Shown here piece by piece: positions 7,375 through 15,735 of a stretch of 64,000 nt of DNA. The stretch is taken from the NCBI RefSeq assembly GCF_000633595.2, contig NZ_JIBU02000014.1:1-64000 (forward strand), given 5' to 3'. The position numbers and the translations under genes are program-made. The notes under the pieces were generated by a model that saw nothing but the letters and a program-made list of their open reading frames with translations, was not told the DNA's origin and searched no databases. The stretch's first letter is position 1. Every line of letters begins with the position of its first letter. This DNA is from Clostridium drakei. GTDB lineage: Bacteria > Bacillota > Clostridia > Clostridiales > Clostridiaceae.

Positions 7375-8601
7375 ATGGAAAATAATTTAGATATTATTAA
7401 AAAATTGATGATACAATATGACCGACCTTTTTACATCTATAATGAAAGTGTTATTTCTAAGCAAATTGAAATACTTTCAAAAAAGTTTTCACAATTTGAG
7501 TTTTTATATTCAGTAAAGACTAATCCATATGCCCCTATAGTAAATTTCATGGCATCAAGTGGATTTGGTGCAGATGCAGCTTCATCAGAGGAAGTAATAA
7601 TAGCACAGAAATCAGGTTTATCTTATGAAAAAATATTATATTCATCACCAGGAAAAACACTTAAGGATATTGAAAAAACTTTAGATAAATCAATAATAAT
7701 AGCAGATAGTTATAATGAGTTAGCCATGATTAATGATGTTGCAAAACAGAAGAAATTGCATGTAAAAGTAGGGTTAAGAATAAATCCTGATTATGTTATG
7801 GATATTGGAAAAGGAGTAAGTAGCAAATTTGGCGTTGATGAGGAGACAATTGTTAAGAATAGAGATTTTTTAAATAGTTTGACCAATATAAAAATAATTG
7901 GTATTCATGTTCATCTACGTTCCCAAGTTCTTAATCATAGTTTACTTTATCGATATTATAAGAAAATCTTTAAAGTGGCCTTATTTTGTAAGGAGACAAT
8001 GGGATGGGAATTGGAATTTATTAATTTTGGTGGAGGACTTGGTATAGTATATTCACCATTAAATGATAGAGAGCTCGATATTCAGCTTCTTAGTGATGAA
8101 TGTGAGGAATTGGTTCATAGATTTAAAGATAAAATCAATGTAAGACTTATTATTGAAACAGGTAGATTTGTAGTCTGTGAAGCTGGTCAATATGTTACTC
8201 GTATTGTAGATATAAAGGAATCCAGAGGAGTAAAATATTTAATAGTAGAAAATGGGCTTAATGGTTTTTTAAGACCTTCCATTGCAGAACTTTTAGCGGC
8301 TTATGCACCACAAGAAAGTAAATTACAGAGCTGTGAACCTATATTTACAGTTAAAGATGCTTTTGAATTTACCATTCTTGAAAGAAAAAAGTACTTTTCT
8401 GAAAAGGTAACTATAGTGGGCAATTTATGCACATCAGCTGATATAATGGCTAAAGATATATTGATTCCTAAGGCTGATATTGGGGATATATTAGTGGTGT
8501 CAAAGGCTGGAAGTTATTCATATACATTGACACCAGTGCTATTTGCAAGTCATTCTCTTCCATTGCAATTTTATGTAAAAGCAAATGGTGAGTATGTATA
8601 G
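7375..8601 (+). CDS. PLP-dependent decarboxylase, diaminopimelate/ornithine (fold III) family
   Basis: The family decarboxylates diaminopimelate, ornithine or related amino acids. The 408-residue protein has the alanine-racemase-like barrel with the PLP lysine in YSVKTNPYAP (Lys48), the GIHVHLRSQ strand with the usual His, the phosphate-binding loop FGGGLGI, ETGRFVV, and the C-terminal barrel motif GNLCTSADIMAKD carrying the second-subunit Cys/Asp. Direct LysA function is uncertain, because the protein lacks the longer LysA N-terminus and stands next to a membrane protein rather than lysine genes; a specialised amino-acid or siderophore-like pathway is possible. GGGGGATTTAGTTA precedes the ATG. 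Confidence 0.8.
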   Translation: MENNLDIIKKLMIQYDRPFYIYNESVISKQIEILSKKFSQFEFLYSVKTNPYAPIVNFMASSGFGADAASSEEVIIAQKSGLSYEKILYSSPGKTLKDIEKTLDKSIIIADSYNELAMINDVAKQKKLHVKVGLRINPDYVMDIGKGVSSKFGVDEETIVKNRDFLNSLTNIKIIGIHVHLRSQVLNHSLLYRYYKKIFKVALFCKETMGWELEFINFGGGLGIVYSPLNDRELDIQLLSDECEELVHRFKDKINVRLIIETGRFVVCEAGQYVTRIVDIKESRGVKYLIVENGLNGFLRPSIAELLAAYAPQESKLQSCEPIFTVKDAFEFTILERKKYFSEKVTIVGNLCTSADIMAKDILIPKADIGDILVVSKAGSYSYTLTPVLFASHSLPLQFYVKANGEYV

Positions 8602-8710
8602 AACATGAAGTTCATTGTTATAATAGTATAATTACAATATACAAATTTGATATACATACTGATTTTAAAGATGATGTTGAACTATTTGAAGATTATAGGG
8701 GAGAATAAAA

Positions 8711-9574
8711 TTGATAAAATCAAGAACAATAAAGCTTATTCCATTAATGGTTACAATGCCTTCAATATTTATTGGAGCAGCAGCAATGAGTTATAATAGA
8801 GTTCCAGCTTCTATTTGGCAACAAAGCATTGTTTATCTATTTATAGTTGGGATTATTTCATATTTTGCAATTTGCAGTAAATTTAATATAAGAGAAGATA
8901 AGTTTTATTATAAATCCATGTTAATATCACTTATATTCATAGTATTAACATTTGCGGGAACAGGTATTGAAGGTGTTCATAGATGGGTATCTATAGCAAT
9001 AATTAAGATTAATGTTTCAATGGTAGTGCTGCCAATAATATTGATATCATCATGGAAATTATTAGAATTAAAATCATTGTGGATTACTATAATTACAACA
9101 ATTGCTGCAGCAGTTTTATTATTAATTCAACCAGATGCCTCACAGTTAACGGCTTTTGCTATTCCTATGATGATTATGCTTATTAATAAGATTGATAAAT
9201 GGATTATTCGCTTAATAATTGTAGTAATATTATCCGCATTAATTATATTTTCCTGGATATTTTTAGACAGTTTACCTGCAGTGGCTTATGTGGAAGGAAT
9301 ATTGGGTTTGGTAAAAAATCTTGGAATACCATTCTTTGTATTAGGGGTCATTTCTCTTATAATATTACCAATGCCTTTTATATTATTTTCACCGAAGAAC
9401 TTTGAATTACCTTCAATATGTTTAGGATTATATTTTATAATAATCTTGATTTCTACATTGTTTGGTAACTTTCCAGTTCCATTAATGGGGTATGGAATTT
9501 CTCCAATTATAGGTTATTTTATAGCAATATCATGGTATACAAGAGCTAAAATTAATGAACATTTAAAGTATTAG
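8711..9574 (+). CDS. Multi-pass membrane protein, possibly distant SEDS-like
   Basis: The protein has 287 residues starting at TTG 8711, with AGGGGAG seven bases upstream. About nine to ten hydrophobic segments are visible. Three short pieces recall the FtsW/RodA (SEDS) fold: EGVHRWVSIAII, LLIQPDASQLTAF (compare the QPD-x-G-T-A motif) and FPVPLMGYGISPIIGYF near the end. The similarity is weak and the protein is shorter than FtsW. It lies 109 bases after the decarboxylase on the same strand, so the two may form a unit. Function is not assigned. Confidence 0.55.
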   Translation: MIKSRTIKLIPLMVTMPSIFIGAAAMSYNRVPASIWQQSIVYLFIVGIISYFAICSKFNIREDKFYYKSMLISLIFIVLTFAGTGIEGVHRWVSIAIIKINVSMVVLPIILISSWKLLELKSLWITIITTIAAAVLLLIQPDASQLTAFAIPMMIMLINKIDKWIIRLIIVVILSALIIFSWIFLDSLPAVAYVEGILGLVKNLGIPFFVLGVISLIILPMPFILFSPKNFELPSICLGLYFIIILISTLFGNFPVPLMGYGISPIIGYFIAISWYTRAKINEHLKY

Positions 9575-9791
9575 ATTAAAGACTTGTTTTTAATTTTCAT
9601 AAAACATATGAAGATGGGAGATATGATGTAAAACGATTAATTGGATATATTTAAATTTTTGTTGTTTAGATATTGAAACAAATATATATTAAGTAAGGAA
9701 AATATAATTGTATTTAGTAGAAAGGGTGAACTTGATGAGTGGATTTTGCTCTAATTTTTAATATTTTAAAAAATTAAGGAGAAGAGTAAGT

Positions 9792-10220
9792 ATGATTAAA
9801 GATTTTAATTTAAATAAATTAGATTCAATAATGGAAATTTGGCTTGAGACTAATATAGAGGCACATGATTTTATACAAAAGGAGTATTGGATTAATAATT
9901 ATGATTTGGTTAAGCAAATGTTGCCTTTAGCTGATATTTATATATTTGAAGAAAATAATGTTATAAAAGGCTTCATAGGAATTACAGAAGGAAATTATAT
10001 AGCAGGACTTTTTGTAAAAAAGGAATATCAAAGAGAAGGTATAGGTAGGAATTTAATAGATTATTGTAAGTGTAAATATTGGTTTCTTAAATTAGATGTG
10101 TTTATGAAAAATAAAAATGCAGTGAATTTTTATTATAAAAATGGTTTTAAAGTTTTGGATGAACATCTTAATGAAGAAACAAGCGAGATAGAATATACTA
10201 TGTTATTTAATAATAAATAA
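9792..10220 (+). CDS. GNAT family N-acetyltransferase
   Basis: The protein has 142 residues. It shows the fold in order: an N-terminal strand-helix (LDSIMEIWLETNIEAHDFIQKEYW, as in YjaB/YiaC-type acetyltransferases), the central strand IAGLFVKKEYQREGIGRNLIDYCK with the acetyl-CoA loop Q-R-E-G-I-G, and the C-terminal AVNFYYKNGFKVLDEH. The substrate is unknown. AAGGAGAAGAG precedes ATG 9792. The gene stands alone. Confidence 0.85.
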   Translation: MIKDFNLNKLDSIMEIWLETNIEAHDFIQKEYWINNYDLVKQMLPLADIYIFEENNVIKGFIGITEGNYIAGLFVKKEYQREGIGRNLIDYCKCKYWFLKLDVFMKNKNAVNFYYKNGFKVLDEHLNEETSEIEYTMLFNNK

Positions 10221-10293
10221 TAACAAAATAGTTGTTAAAATTCTAAGGAATCTCTATTTTTTAATCTAAAATAATGAATTTTTGAGTTAGCAC

Positions 10294-10352
10294 TTGACTT
10301 CTCAATTACAAAGAGATATATTTGTATCAATAAGAGATAAATATATCTCTTT
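10294..10352 (+). promoter_or_regulatory. Promoter with a long inverted repeat over the -10 region
   Basis: TTGACT at 10294-10299 and TATATT at 10317-10322 are 17 bases apart. An inverted repeat with arms AAAGAGATATATTT and AAATATATCTCTTT spans about 10310-10354 and covers the -10. It can act as an operator for the downstream XRE regulator or as a 5' hairpin in the transcript. Confidence 0.6.
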
Positions 10353-10368
10353 TGAAGGAGGAATAAAA

Positions 10369-10725
10369 ATGTCTAAACGAAAAAGAGGATATTGGGGATT
10401 TATAGGATTCATGGGGTTCTATGCTTTAAACTATTTAACTACACATAATATTTTAGATCTTTGCTATATTGCATACTTTGGTTTTTTTGGATATTTTTTA
10501 ACTGATAAAATTAGTGTTGATATTCCAGATGAGCGTTATCATGAAAATATTAAATTAGCCACAGCTTTTATAGGTAATATAGCTCTATTTGAAATGGGGA
10601 TTATGTTCGCCTGTGGAATATTTTTCTCTGCTATCCGTGAAAATATGATAGTATTTGTTTCAGCTTGTTTTGCTTCATTAGTTATTGCATATTCTATAAA
10701 ATTTTATACTTTAGAACAGAGATAA
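10369..10725 (+). CDS. Small membrane protein (DUF3796-like) paired with an XRE regulator
   Basis: The protein has 118 residues from ATG 10369, with GAAGGAGGAAT upstream. It contains four hydrophobic segments: a short one after the basic start (KRKRGYWGFIGFMGFYALNYL), CYIAYFGFFGYFL, FIGNIALFEMGIMFACGIFF and MIVFVSACFASLVIAYSI. The start and organisation match DUF3796 membrane proteins, which are typically encoded immediately before a small XRE regulator, as here (11 bases to the next start). The role is unknown; such pairs are thought to be self-regulated two-gene modules. Confidence 0.7.
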   Translation: MSKRKRGYWGFIGFMGFYALNYLTTHNILDLCYIAYFGFFGYFLTDKISVDIPDERYHENIKLATAFIGNIALFEMGIMFACGIFFSAIRENMIVFVSACFASLVIAYSIKFYTLEQR

Positions 10726-10736
10726 GGAGTAGTATT

Positions 10737-10934
10737 GTGGATTTTATCTGTAATTTAAAGAAATATCGGCAATTGAAAGGACTTACACAGGAGGAATTAG
10801 CTAATATAGTTGGGGTAAGACGAGAAACAATTATGCGATTAGAGTCAGCAAAATATAACCCGTCTTTAAAATTGGCAATAGATATATCAAGAGCTGTTGA
10901 TACACCTATTGAAGAAATATTTATTTTTGATTAG
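10737..10934 (+). CDS. XRE/Cro-type transcriptional regulator
   Basis: The protein has 65 residues from GTG 10737, with AAGGAG seven bases upstream. It is a bare HTH_3 domain: LKKYRQLKGLTQEELANIVG followed by the recognition helix [21 protein letters not shown] and the closing EEIFIFD typical of the YozG-like small regulators. It is coupled to the membrane-protein gene before it and probably represses the shared promoter at 10294. A broken copy of its 3' end lies at 2553. Confidence 0.85.
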   Translation: MDFICNLKKYRQLKGLTQEELANIVGVRRETIMRLESAKYNPSLKLAIDISRAVDTPIEEIFIFD

Positions 10935-10969
10935 TATTTAACAAAATAATTGGAGAGATGGTGATATAG

Positions 10970-11500
10970 GTGAAGAATATTGCCAATTTAGTTACAATAA
11001 TAAGAATATTAGGGACAATGGCTTTCGTGTTTATAAAACCATTTTCAAAATTATTTTTTATCATATATTTTATATGCGGTATTAGTGATATTTTGGATGG
11101 AATAGTTGCACGAAAAATGAATTTAGTCAGTAAAAAGGGGCAGATTCTTGATAGTATTGCAGACTTTTTTATGTTTATAGTTTTATTATTCGTATTTATA
11201 ATCAATTTTAGAGTTCCTTTACTAATCATATATTGGGTAGTTGTTATCACCATTATTCGTTTTACATCGTTGTTTTTTGGTTTTATGCGCTATAAAGAGT
11301 TAGCTTTTTTACACACTTATGCTAATAAATTAACAGGTATAGCCTTGTTTTGCTTTCCTTTTATGTATGTTGGATTAGGAATGTACATATCGACTATTTT
11401 AGTTTGTTTTATTGGAAGCATTTCGGCGCTGGAGGAATTGATTATTAACATTATTTCTAAAAAATTAAGTAGAGATATTAAGTCCATATTTTCATTGTAA
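10970..11500 (+). CDS. CDP-alcohol phosphatidyltransferase family membrane enzyme
   Basis: The family joins a CDP-activated lipid to an alcohol such as glycerol phosphate, serine or inositol, in the membrane. The catalytic signature is complete: D40, D43-G44, A47-R48, G57, D61 and D65 in DILDGIVARKMN...KKGQILDSIADF. Four to six hydrophobic segments follow over 176 residues, the length of PgsA-type enzymes. The start is GTG 10970 with AGAGATGG upstream. The product class cannot be told from sequence. It follows the XRE gene by 35 bases and ends before a strong terminator. Confidence 0.85.
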   Translation: MKNIANLVTIIRILGTMAFVFIKPFSKLFFIIYFICGISDILDGIVARKMNLVSKKGQILDSIADFFMFIVLLFVFIINFRVPLLIIYWVVVITIIRFTSLFFGFMRYKELAFLHTYANKLTGIALFCFPFMYVGLGMYISTILVCFIGSISALEELIINIISKKLSRDIKSIFSL

Positions 11501-11545
11501 AAATATATATAATTTATAAATTAAATGAAAAATGAATAGTTTTTA

Positions 11546-11590
11546 AAAGCACTGCGTAATTCAATTTTGAATTGTGCAGTGCTTTGATCA
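11546..11590 (+). terminator. Intrinsic terminator
   Basis: AAAGCACTGC at 11546-11555 pairs with GCAGTGCTTT at 11576-11585; an inner AATTCAA/TTGAATT pair extends the stem. It ends the transcript of the phosphatidyltransferase gene. Confidence 0.8.
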
Positions 11591-11647
11591 TATTAAATAG
11601 GAAACAAGGATTATTTACAATAGTAGAAATATATGTTACTATTATTA

Positions 11648-11661
11648 CGAACAAATGTTCT
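11648..11661. promoter_or_regulatory. Candidate LexA (SOS) box
   Basis: CGAACAAATGTTCT fits the Firmicute SOS box CGAAC-N4-GTTCG/T with a perfect GAAC/GTTC dyad. It is about 65 bases upstream of the YciI-like start codon at 11727. Confidence 0.5.
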
Positions 11662-11726
11662 TGAAATCTTAAAAGGGTTTGCAGAAAATTTAGCGTCTAT
11701 AATGAAGAAAGTGAGGATTAATTTAT

Positions 11727-12023
11727 ATGAAAAAGGGTGATAAATTATTCGTAAGAATTGATTATAAGAACAGCGAAAGAGAAGTGACTTCAAAAGATTT
11801 TCAGGATCACGTAGAGTACTTAAAGGGTGTTGCTGACGAAAGGTATTTTGCTGGAGGAGGCTTTGCCAATGAATCAGGTGGTATGATTATATTTGAGGCT
11901 AAGGATTTTGAAGAAGCAAAAACAATTGCTGAAAAAGACCCAATAATTCAAAGAGGACTATTTAGAGTTAAAATATATAAATGGGATTTACTGATATTAT
12001 CGGATAAAAAATATGAACAATAG
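11727..12023 (+). CDS. YciI-like (YCII domain) protein
   Basis: The protein has 98 residues with a ferredoxin-like alpha/beta fold. The family hallmarks are the His in DFQDHVEYLKGV, the Gly-rich turn FAGGGFANESGGMIIFEA, and the Asp in AEKDPIIQRGLFRVKIYKW, which together form the putative active pair. Biochemical function is unknown in most members. The ribosome binding site GTGAGGATTAATTT is acceptable. A candidate SOS box lies upstream, an unusual association for this family. Confidence 0.8.
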   Translation: MKKGDKLFVRIDYKNSEREVTSKDFQDHVEYLKGVADERYFAGGGFANESGGMIIFEAKDFEEAKTIAEKDPIIQRGLFRVKIYKWDLLILSDKKYEQ

Positions 12024-12134
12024 TCTTTGAAAATTGAGTAGTGTGGTAGTATACTCAAAATATAAAGATTATTTGCATTTTAAATGAGTGGAAATACATA
12101 GAATTACCAATCTATAATTTGGGAGGTAAATATT

Positions 12135-12836
12135 GTGTATAAATTATCACAAGAAGAATTTAAGGATATATTAAAAAATAGGAAGCCAAAAGAAAGACTT
12201 GTTTTGAGAGAGATAGAGCTTTTTGATATGGATTTTACAGGTTGGGATTTATCCAACATTGATTTCTCTTTGAGTGCATTCCATAGAATTAGGTTTGATG
12301 AGGCAAATTTACAGTGTAGTAGTGTTTGCAATGCATTGTTTGATGAATGTACTTTACATAACACAGATTTTCGACATGCAAATTTAGAATGTGCAGCGCT
12401 TCGATATGCAGATATGCGGGGCTGCAATATTGAGGATGCAAATTTATATGGTGCAGTGCTTGAATATGCAAAATTAGAAGGTATTATTTCTAATGAAAAT
12501 ACAAAATGGTTTAGGCTGCGCTGCCCAGAAAAGGGAGCTTTTCTGGGATATAAGAAGTGTTTTAATAATCGTTTAGTACAGCTTCTTATACCAGCAGATG
12601 CAAAGCGTACTTCGGCTACATTACCTTCTTGCCGCTGTAGCAAAGCAAAAGTTCTTACAATCAAAAGTTTTGACTACAAAGAAAGTTATAAGGAAGCTTG
12701 GTCCTTGGTAGATGATAATTTTGTTTATCGTGTAGGTGAGTGGGTAGAAGTAAAGGATTTTAATGAGAACCGATGGATGGATTCCACTACAGGTATTCAC
12801 TTTTGGCTGACAAGGGAGGAAGCGAAAAATTATTAG
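12135..12836 (+). CDS. Pentapeptide-repeat protein with C-terminal DUF5758-like domain
   Basis: The protein has 233 residues from GTG 12135, with GGGAGG upstream. Residues 35-118 are pentapeptide repeats of the A(D/N)Lxx form, for example FDEANLQCSS, TDFRHANLECAALRYADMRG, CNIEDANLYGAVLEYAKLEG, which build a right-handed quadrilateral helix. The C-terminal half (KGAFLGYKKC... LLIPADAKRTSAT... VYRVGEWVEVKDFNENRWMDSTTGIHFWLTREEAK) matches the DUF5758 type often found with pentapeptide repeats. DNA-mimic gyrase protection is known for some pentapeptide proteins (Qnr, MfpA), but the short repeat and extra domain do not argue for it here. Confidence 0.8.
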   Translation: MYKLSQEEFKDILKNRKPKERLVLREIELFDMDFTGWDLSNIDFSLSAFHRIRFDEANLQCSSVCNALFDECTLHNTDFRHANLECAALRYADMRGCNIEDANLYGAVLEYAKLEGIISNENTKWFRLRCPEKGAFLGYKKCFNNRLVQLLIPADAKRTSATLPSCRCSKAKVLTIKSFDYKESYKEAWSLVDDNFVYRVGEWVEVKDFNENRWMDSTTGIHFWLTREEAKNY

Positions 12837-12837
12837 A

Positions 12838-12885
12838 AAGGTGCCTTTAAGGCTTTGAAATATAGGCACTAAAGGTACTTTTTTA
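12838..12885 (+). terminator. Terminator-like hairpin of repeat family T1
   Basis: AAGGTGCCTTTAAGG, TTTGAAATATAGG and AAAGGTACTTTTTT form a stem and T-run directly after the pentapeptide gene. The same order of motifs recurs at 1573, 31978 and 33308, the last two inside CRISPR leaders. Confidence 0.7.
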
Positions 12886-13337
12886 CACAAAAAATACTAG
12901 TAGGAATGATTTTGCAATTCAGTACTAAATGTGTACTTTTGAACTTGATTTTTGTATAGTATAACCATTAGATGTAAAAATTTCAATATTAGCATGATAT
13001 AATATTTATACAAGAACAAAATCAATATACTTATGCATGTATTCACATATATTCTTTAATATCATGGAAGTTATATTTATATATATACCTAAAATTAATA
13101 GTTTGTTAGTTACTGTTTTATTTATAATAGCAGCATTCATATTTATGATTTATGGTATAAAGAAACTTGATAGTTTTCAAATGGTTAATTTATAAAATTT
13201 TTAAGTACAGAATTAGTTAATAAGGACACCTTTTTAAATAAATTAAAATCAAGGGTTGTATAGGATGTACACGTGGTATTTTAAAGAGTAATTTAAAATA
13301 ATTGGGGTATAGTGCTTAAATAAAGGAGGGGATTAGG
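12886..13337. other. Intergenic stretch with one doubtful small membrane ORF
   Basis: The stretch is AT-rich, with a 43-codon frame at 13064-13195 whose product would hold one or two hydrophobic segments (SLLVTVLFIIAAFIFMIYGI). No ribosome binding site precedes its ATG, so it looks like the end of a lost membrane-protein gene. Nothing else was recognised. Confidence 0.35.
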
Positions 13338-13532
13338 TTGGACAAATGGGAATATAAAAGTATTAAATTTGAAACTAAAGGTTTTTTAAGTATAACATTA
13401 GAAATTGAGGATTTTAACTTTAAACTTAATGAACTTGGAAATGAAGGTTGGGAACTAGTATCTTGTGTCCCAATAAGTGGAACTAGTGGAGAAACAGTAG
13501 AAGTAACAGCTGTTTTTAAAAGAAAAAAATAG
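13338..13532 (+). CDS. DUF4177 family protein
   Basis: The protein has 64 residues starting with TTG 13338 after AAAGGAGGGGA. The sequence DKWEYKSIKFETKG...LNELGNEGWELVSCVPISG...VTAVFKRKK has the features of DUF4177: an N-terminal WEY strand, the central L-N-E-x-G-x-x-G-W-E-L-V motif and a final strand ending FKR. These tiny alpha/beta proteins are widespread and of unknown function. It is a single gene. Confidence 0.85.
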   Translation: MDKWEYKSIKFETKGFLSITLEIEDFNFKLNELGNEGWELVSCVPISGTSGETVEVTAVFKRKK

Positions 13533-13597
13533 AAGACTTTTACAAAATTACTTTTAAACTATGAAAGATTTATATTTTAGAAATGGAGGTTTATAAG

Positions 13598-14089
13598 ATG
13601 AAAAAAAGAAGAAATTCAATTATCTTTTTATTAGTAATCATAATAATTGCAGGAGGAACAGCGCTATATAGAAGCTACTTTAATAATATTGATTCAGATC
13701 ATTATTTATCAAGCAATGTGCTTGAAAAAAGCGTTGAAGAACATCAGAATGACAAAATGGGTAAAAACAGTAGAAGTTTTGATTTTAAAAAATTTGATGG
13801 TCAATGGTCTTTAATACAATTTACATCAAATAAAAGTAATAAAATAAATATTGTTGATAATACAAAAATTAATAGTGGTAAATTTTATATTGTAGTTTTG
13901 GATTCGAAAAATAATATTGTAGCTAAAAAAAATGAATTGAAGGATAAAGGAAATATAAGTTTTACTACTCCTAAAGATGGCAAATATGCTATTAAAATTG
14001 CAGGGTCAGGTGCAAGTGGTAATTTTGATATAAGTGTAAATGCTAGTAATAATATAGATATTTCTCATAAAGATTTTTTTGATGAATAA
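13598..14089 (+). CDS. Membrane-anchored or secreted protein of unknown function
   Basis: The protein has 163 residues from ATG 13598; GGAGG lies nine bases upstream, and the in-frame ATG 13583 overlaps it. A basic start (KKRRN) and one hydrophobic helix (SIIFLLVIIIIAGGTALY) place the rest outside the cell. The external part reads as a beta-rich domain (FDFKKFDGQWSLIQFTS, SGKFYIVVLDSKNNIVAKK, KGNISFTTPKDGKYAIKIAGSGASGNFDISV), resembling the jelly-roll modules of pre-peptidase or carbohydrate-binding type, but no family is certain. A partial family H repeat follows. Confidence 0.65.
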   Translation: MKKRRNSIIFLLVIIIIAGGTALYRSYFNNIDSDHYLSSNVLEKSVEEHQNDKMGKNSRSFDFKKFDGQWSLIQFTSNKSNKINIVDNTKINSGKFYIVVLDSKNNIVAKKNELKDKGNISFTTPKDGKYAIKIAGSGASGNFDISVNASNNIDISHKDFFDE

Positions 14090-14116
14090 AGTTATTCTTA
14101 GAAGGATTTTCATATA

Positions 14117-14156
14117 AAGAAAGTGGGGTATTAGCAATGGTAGCGATGGTATAAAA
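14117..14156 (+). repeat. Dispersed imperfect-hairpin repeat (family H), copy B, 3' half only
   Basis: GAAAGTGGGGTATTAGCAAT followed by GGTAGCGATGGTATAAA matches the 3' half of the full copies. The left half (GAACTTATCC...GCAGTGC) is missing, so this copy is truncated. Confidence 0.7.
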
Positions 14157-14189
14157 ATTAATTATGTTTAATAAAAAGGAGTTTGATTA

Positions 14190-14804
14190 ATGAAATATTC
14201 AAAAAAGATACCTTCTACGGATAAAGAACTAAGTAGTAAATTAATATCAGAGGGATGGGTGAAAATAAAAGAACCTTCTAATTTGGGAATAGCAACTTTA
14301 CTATCAATACCTTTCATGTTTATAAATGGAATTGTTTCTATGGGAATTTTCTATTACTTATATCCACCATTTAAAGAACTTTTTTTCAATCAACATGAAT
14401 TTAGTATTACTTTTAAAATAAGTTTATTTACTCTTGTATATGTTGCTATAATTTTCATGTTTATGACTATACATGAATTTATACATGCCTTTTTTATACC
14501 TAATGTATTTAAATCAGATAAAACATATTGGGGAATAAATGCTCTTTGTGGATTTGTTTACACTACTGAAAAAATCAAAAGAAACAGATTTTTAATTATT
14601 TCTATTATGCCTTTCATTTTGCTATCAGTTATATTACCTTTCATTATAAGTTTTTTAGGATGGCTAAATGGATTCATAATATTTTTATGTTTAATAAATG
14701 CAATGGGTTCGTGTGTTGATTGTCTGAATATATGTTTAGTGGCAATTCAAGTTCCAAGAGGTTCGTATATTGTTAATAATGGATTTGAAACATATTTTAA
14801 GTAA
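14190..14804 (+). CDS. DUF3267 family membrane protein with HExxH motif
   Basis: The protein has 204 residues. After a short soluble start (DKELSSKLISEGWVKIKEPS, characteristic of DUF3267) there are about five hydrophobic segments, and the zinc-protease-like motif HEFIH sits at residues 95-99 at the end of the second or third helix, followed by the conserved Trp-Gly of KTYWGINALCGFVYT. The family is assumed to be metalloprotease-like; no substrate is known. AAAAGGAGTTTGATTA is the ribosome binding site. With the M50 protein at 4342 it is the second membrane HExxH protein in this region. Confidence 0.8.
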   Translation: MKYSKKIPSTDKELSSKLISEGWVKIKEPSNLGIATLLSIPFMFINGIVSMGIFYYLYPPFKELFFNQHEFSITFKISLFTLVYVAIIFMFMTIHEFIHAFFIPNVFKSDKTYWGINALCGFVYTTEKIKRNRFLIISIMPFILLSVILPFIISFLGWLNGFIIFLCLINAMGSCVDCLNICLVAIQVPRGSYIVNNGFETYFK

Positions 14805-14919
14805 TTTAAGATTATGGGTTTAGTATTTATAGCAAATGACTCAAATGTAAGAAATTAATAAGAAATTTAAGAAGAGTTAGATGAAGATTAAAATATAAAG
14901 TAAAAGGATGGTATTCTAG

Positions 14920-15474
14920 ATGATTAAAAGATGTGCTTGGGTAACAGAAGAAAAATTATATATTGAGTATCACGATAAAGAGTGGGGAGTACCAGTATAT
15001 GATGATAGGAAATTGTTTGAAATGCTGTGTTTAGAAGGAGCACAAGCAGGATTAAGTTGGTGGATTATTTTGAAAAAAAGAGAAAATTATAAAAAAGCCT
15101 TTGATAATTTTGAAGCAAAAAAAATTGTTAAATATACAGAGGAAAAATTGAATTTATTAATGGAAGATAAAGGTATTGTTCGAAATAGACGAAAAATTGA
15201 AAGTGTTGTTACTAATGCTAAATCATTTTTAGAAATTCAAGATAAGTATGGTTCGTTTTCTAATTATATATGGGAATTTGTAGATAATACACCTATCATT
15301 AATTCTTGGAAGAGTATAGGAGAAGTTCCTGCTTCAAATGAATTAAGTGACAAAATGAGCAAACAGTTAAAAAAAGATGGATTTAAATTTGTAGGTACTA
15401 CAATCTGCTATTCTTTTATGCAAGCAGTAGGAATGGTAAACGATCATACAACAGAATGTTTTTGCCATCCTTAA
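14920..15474 (+). CDS. tag: DNA-3-methyladenine glycosylase I
   Basis: The enzyme removes 3-methyladenine from alkylated DNA. The 184-residue protein has the Tag layout: the N-terminal RCAWVTEEKLYIEYHDKEWGVPVYDDRKLFEML with Cys5 and His18, the central LEGAQAGLSWWIILKKRENYKKAF, the helix-hairpin-helix region VRNRRKIESVVTNAK, and a C-terminal HTTECFCH supplying His176 and Cys180. These four residues correspond to the Zn site of E. coli Tag. AAAAGGATGG precedes the ATG. It is a single gene. Confidence 0.92.
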   Translation: MIKRCAWVTEEKLYIEYHDKEWGVPVYDDRKLFEMLCLEGAQAGLSWWIILKKRENYKKAFDNFEAKKIVKYTEEKLNLLMEDKGIVRNRRKIESVVTNAKSFLEIQDKYGSFSNYIWEFVDNTPIINSWKSIGEVPASNELSDKMSKQLKKDGFKFVGTTICYSFMQAVGMVNDHTTECFCHP

Positions 15475-15735
15475 TTTTTAAAAAAATGTAATGATAAATA
15501 TGCTACATGAGAATTTACCAAAAATATACATGGTATAATTACAAATAAAGAAATAAAATGTAATTAAAATAGGAAATTGATATTTAAATTGTATGAAAAT
15601 TATCTTATTTGCAATATTAATATAAAATATTGTAGATAAATAAATAATATAGTACAATGTTTGTAATAAATTACCTGTATTGATAATAACTTTAATAAAA
15701 GTTCCAAAGCATACATTAAATATTGGGGTGATACT

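Noticed and set aside
8674-8697. A fourth lone CRISPR-type repeat (GTTGAACTATTTGAAG)
   Set aside because: Only the first ten bases match; this is within chance in AT-rich sequence.
8711-9574. Firm assignment as FtsW/RodA (SEDS) protein
   Set aside because: Only three short motif-like matches and a shorter length; left as a membrane protein of unknown function.
12104-12664. Long minus-strand frame opposite the pentapeptide gene
   Set aside because: It mirrors the five-residue periodicity of the real gene on the plus strand and has no start signal.
12135-12836. Qnr-like quinolone resistance protein
   Set aside because: The pentapeptide section is short and followed by a DUF5758-like domain; nothing supports gyrase binding.
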